Below are positions 63,176-64,000 of a stretch of 64,000 nt of DNA, piece by piece. The notes beneath the pieces were generated by a model, which saw only the letters and a program-made list of their open reading frames with translations, was not told the origin of the DNA and did no database searches. Position 1 is the first letter of the stretch. Each line of letters begins with the position of its first letter. A program made the translations under genes and the position numbers. The DNA comes from Gluconobacter roseus NBRC 3990 (lineage in GTDB: Bacteria; Pseudomonadota; Alphaproteobacteria; Acetobacterales; Acetobacteraceae): assembly GCF_006538885.1 (NCBI RefSeq), contig NZ_BJLY01000004.1, positions 62,001 to 126,000 of the forward strand. The letters are read 5' to 3'.

Positions 63176-63966
63176 GAGCCGAGGACGTCCAGAGCGTCTT
63201 TGAGCTTGATACGGCCATCATACAGGGCACGGCCGACAATCGCACCGGAAATGCCCGGAACGTCGCGGGCCACATCGCGGAGCGCCTTGAGATGCTCCAG
63301 ACTGCCCACGCCACCACTGGCAATGACAGGGATGGAGAGGCGGCGTGCCATGTCTGCGGTCTGTTCAAGGTCCAGTCCGGCCAGCATGCCGTCCCTCGTG
63401 ATTTCGGTGAAAATCACAGCGGCCACACCGGCATCTTCCATGCGCAGGGCAAGGTCGTTGGCTTCCAGTTCGGACACTTCGGCCCAGCCTTCGGTGGCGA
63501 CGCGGCCCTGTCGGGCATCGATGCCGGCGACGATGCGGCCCGGGAAAGCGCGGGCGGCCTGACGGACCAGTTCGGGGTCCTTGACGGCCACCGAGCCGAG
63601 AATGACACGCGAGACGCCTGCTTCGAGCCAGCGTTCAATGGCGGCCATGTCCCGGATGCCACCACCGAGCTGCACGGGCAGGTTCGTGGCTTTTACGATG
63701 GATTCAATGGCCGGAATATTGGTGGAACGCCCTGCAAAGGCGCCGTTCAGATCCACGACATGCAGATGTCGGCAGCCGGCTTCCGCGAACAGCTTGGCCT
63801 GTGCTCCGGGATCATCGGAATAATGAGTGGCGTCTTCCATTTCCCCGCGACGTAGACGGACGCAGGCGCCGTCCTTGAGATCGATGGCCGGGTAGAGTGT
63901 CAGGCCGTGAGCCGGGGGAGCAGTGTTGGTCATCGTGTCTGAAGCCGCGCTGCTGGTGTCAGGCAT
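63169..63966 (-). CDS. hisA: 1-(5-phosphoribosyl)-5-[(5-phosphoribosylamino)methylideneamino]imidazole-4-carboxamide isomerase HisA
   Basis: The frame codes His[21 protein letters not shown] with the first catalytic Asp, [46 protein letters not shown] with the second catalytic Asp, and [16 protein letters not shown] 63966 gives an unusual Ser/Asp/Thr-rich extension before the barrel; ATG 63933 shortens it but still leaves about 10 extra residues. The frame stays open upstream to the window edge, so the true start cannot be fixed. It overlaps hisF by 7 bases. The bases 63967-64000 hold nothing more that can be called. Confidence 0.9.
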   Translation of the reverse strand: MPDTSSAASDTMTNTAPPAHGLTLYPAIDLKDGACVRLRRGEMEDATHYSDDPGAQAKLFAEAGCRHLHVVDLNGAFAGRSTNIPAIESIVKATNLPVQLGGGIRDMAAIERWLEAGVSRVILGSVAVKDPELVRQAARAFPGRIVAGIDARQGRVATEGWAEVSELEANDLALRMEDAGVAAVIFTEITRDGMLAGLDLEQTADMARRLSIPVIASGGVGSLEHLKALRDVARDVPGISGAIVGRALYDGRIKLKDALDVLGSC

Positions 63967-64000
63967 GGCGATGCTGGACTGCCAGCGGGCGGCCTCGTTC

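Noticed and set aside
1-64000. CRISPR array or prophage
   Set aside because: No regularly spaced direct repeats and no phage structural or integrase genes were seen.

Overview
The window looks like chromosome of an acetic acid bacterium, most likely Gluconobacter or a close relative (Acetobacteraceae). The support is a PQQ-dependent membrane glucose dehydrogenase, a GC-rich codon pattern, a type II NADH dehydrogenase, two large TonB receptors, a Hint-domain giant protein of a kind common in this family, and alphaproteobacterial synteny (rpoH, RluA-family synthase, small membrane protein). No phage genes, CRISPR array or complete insertion sequence were seen. All identifications come from reading the sequence, without database searches.

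Layout. 1-3.0 kb: 3' part of gcd and an outer-membrane protein. 3-8.4 kb: class V aminotransferase, Lrp regulator and amino-acid permease; DUF4186 protein; XseA-like membrane-anchored protein; lipoprotein. 8.5-10.8 kb: gap-pgk. 10.9-14.5 kb: tiny lipoprotein, MFS exporter, HbpS-like protein, IclR regulator, SDR. 14.5-17.6 kb: rpoH with a long leader, rluD, DUF6476-like protein, tspO-like gene. 17.6-20.1 kb: ArsR regulator with Old Yellow Enzyme, rlmB, tRNA-Tyr. 20.1-25 kb: a methionine block, mesX-mesD, metF plus a coupled small ORF, and divergent metR, with a MetR-type box upstream of mesX. 25-30.3 kb: a 1746-residue protein joining a lamin-tail domain, a nuclease, a Hint domain and a glycosyltransferase. 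30.6-34 kb: lipoprotein, a Yellow/MRJP-like protein cut by an in-frame TAG, DUF2075 ATPase, ybaK. 34.1-35.7 kb: tpiA coupled to a DeoR regulator. 35.7-40.5 kb: ATP-grasp, alpha-E, transglutaminase and zinc metallopeptidase cluster. 40.7-48.4 kb: TonB receptor, frameshifted ndh with a 13-base G tract, aldehyde dehydrogenase, pgm. 48.6-53.8 kb: SfnB/DszC-like oxidoreductase beside an MFS transporter and a TonB receptor interrupted by an in-frame TAG. 54.3-61.0 kb: a compact six-gene operon resembling C30 (squalene-derived) carotenoid-acid glycosyl-ester biosynthesis. 61.5-64 kb: tRNA-Glu, hinT and hisE-hisF-hisA.

The most notable systems are the six-gene carotenoid-like operon, which has no synthase of its own and so probably draws on squalene; the cobalamin- and folate-independent methionine synthase pair MesX/MesD beside metF and metR; and the giant nuclease-Hint-glycosyltransferase. 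Three genes look broken in this sequence (the Yellow/MRJP-like gene, a TonB receptor and ndh). Strain mutation, phase variation and assembly error cannot be separated from the sequence alone.
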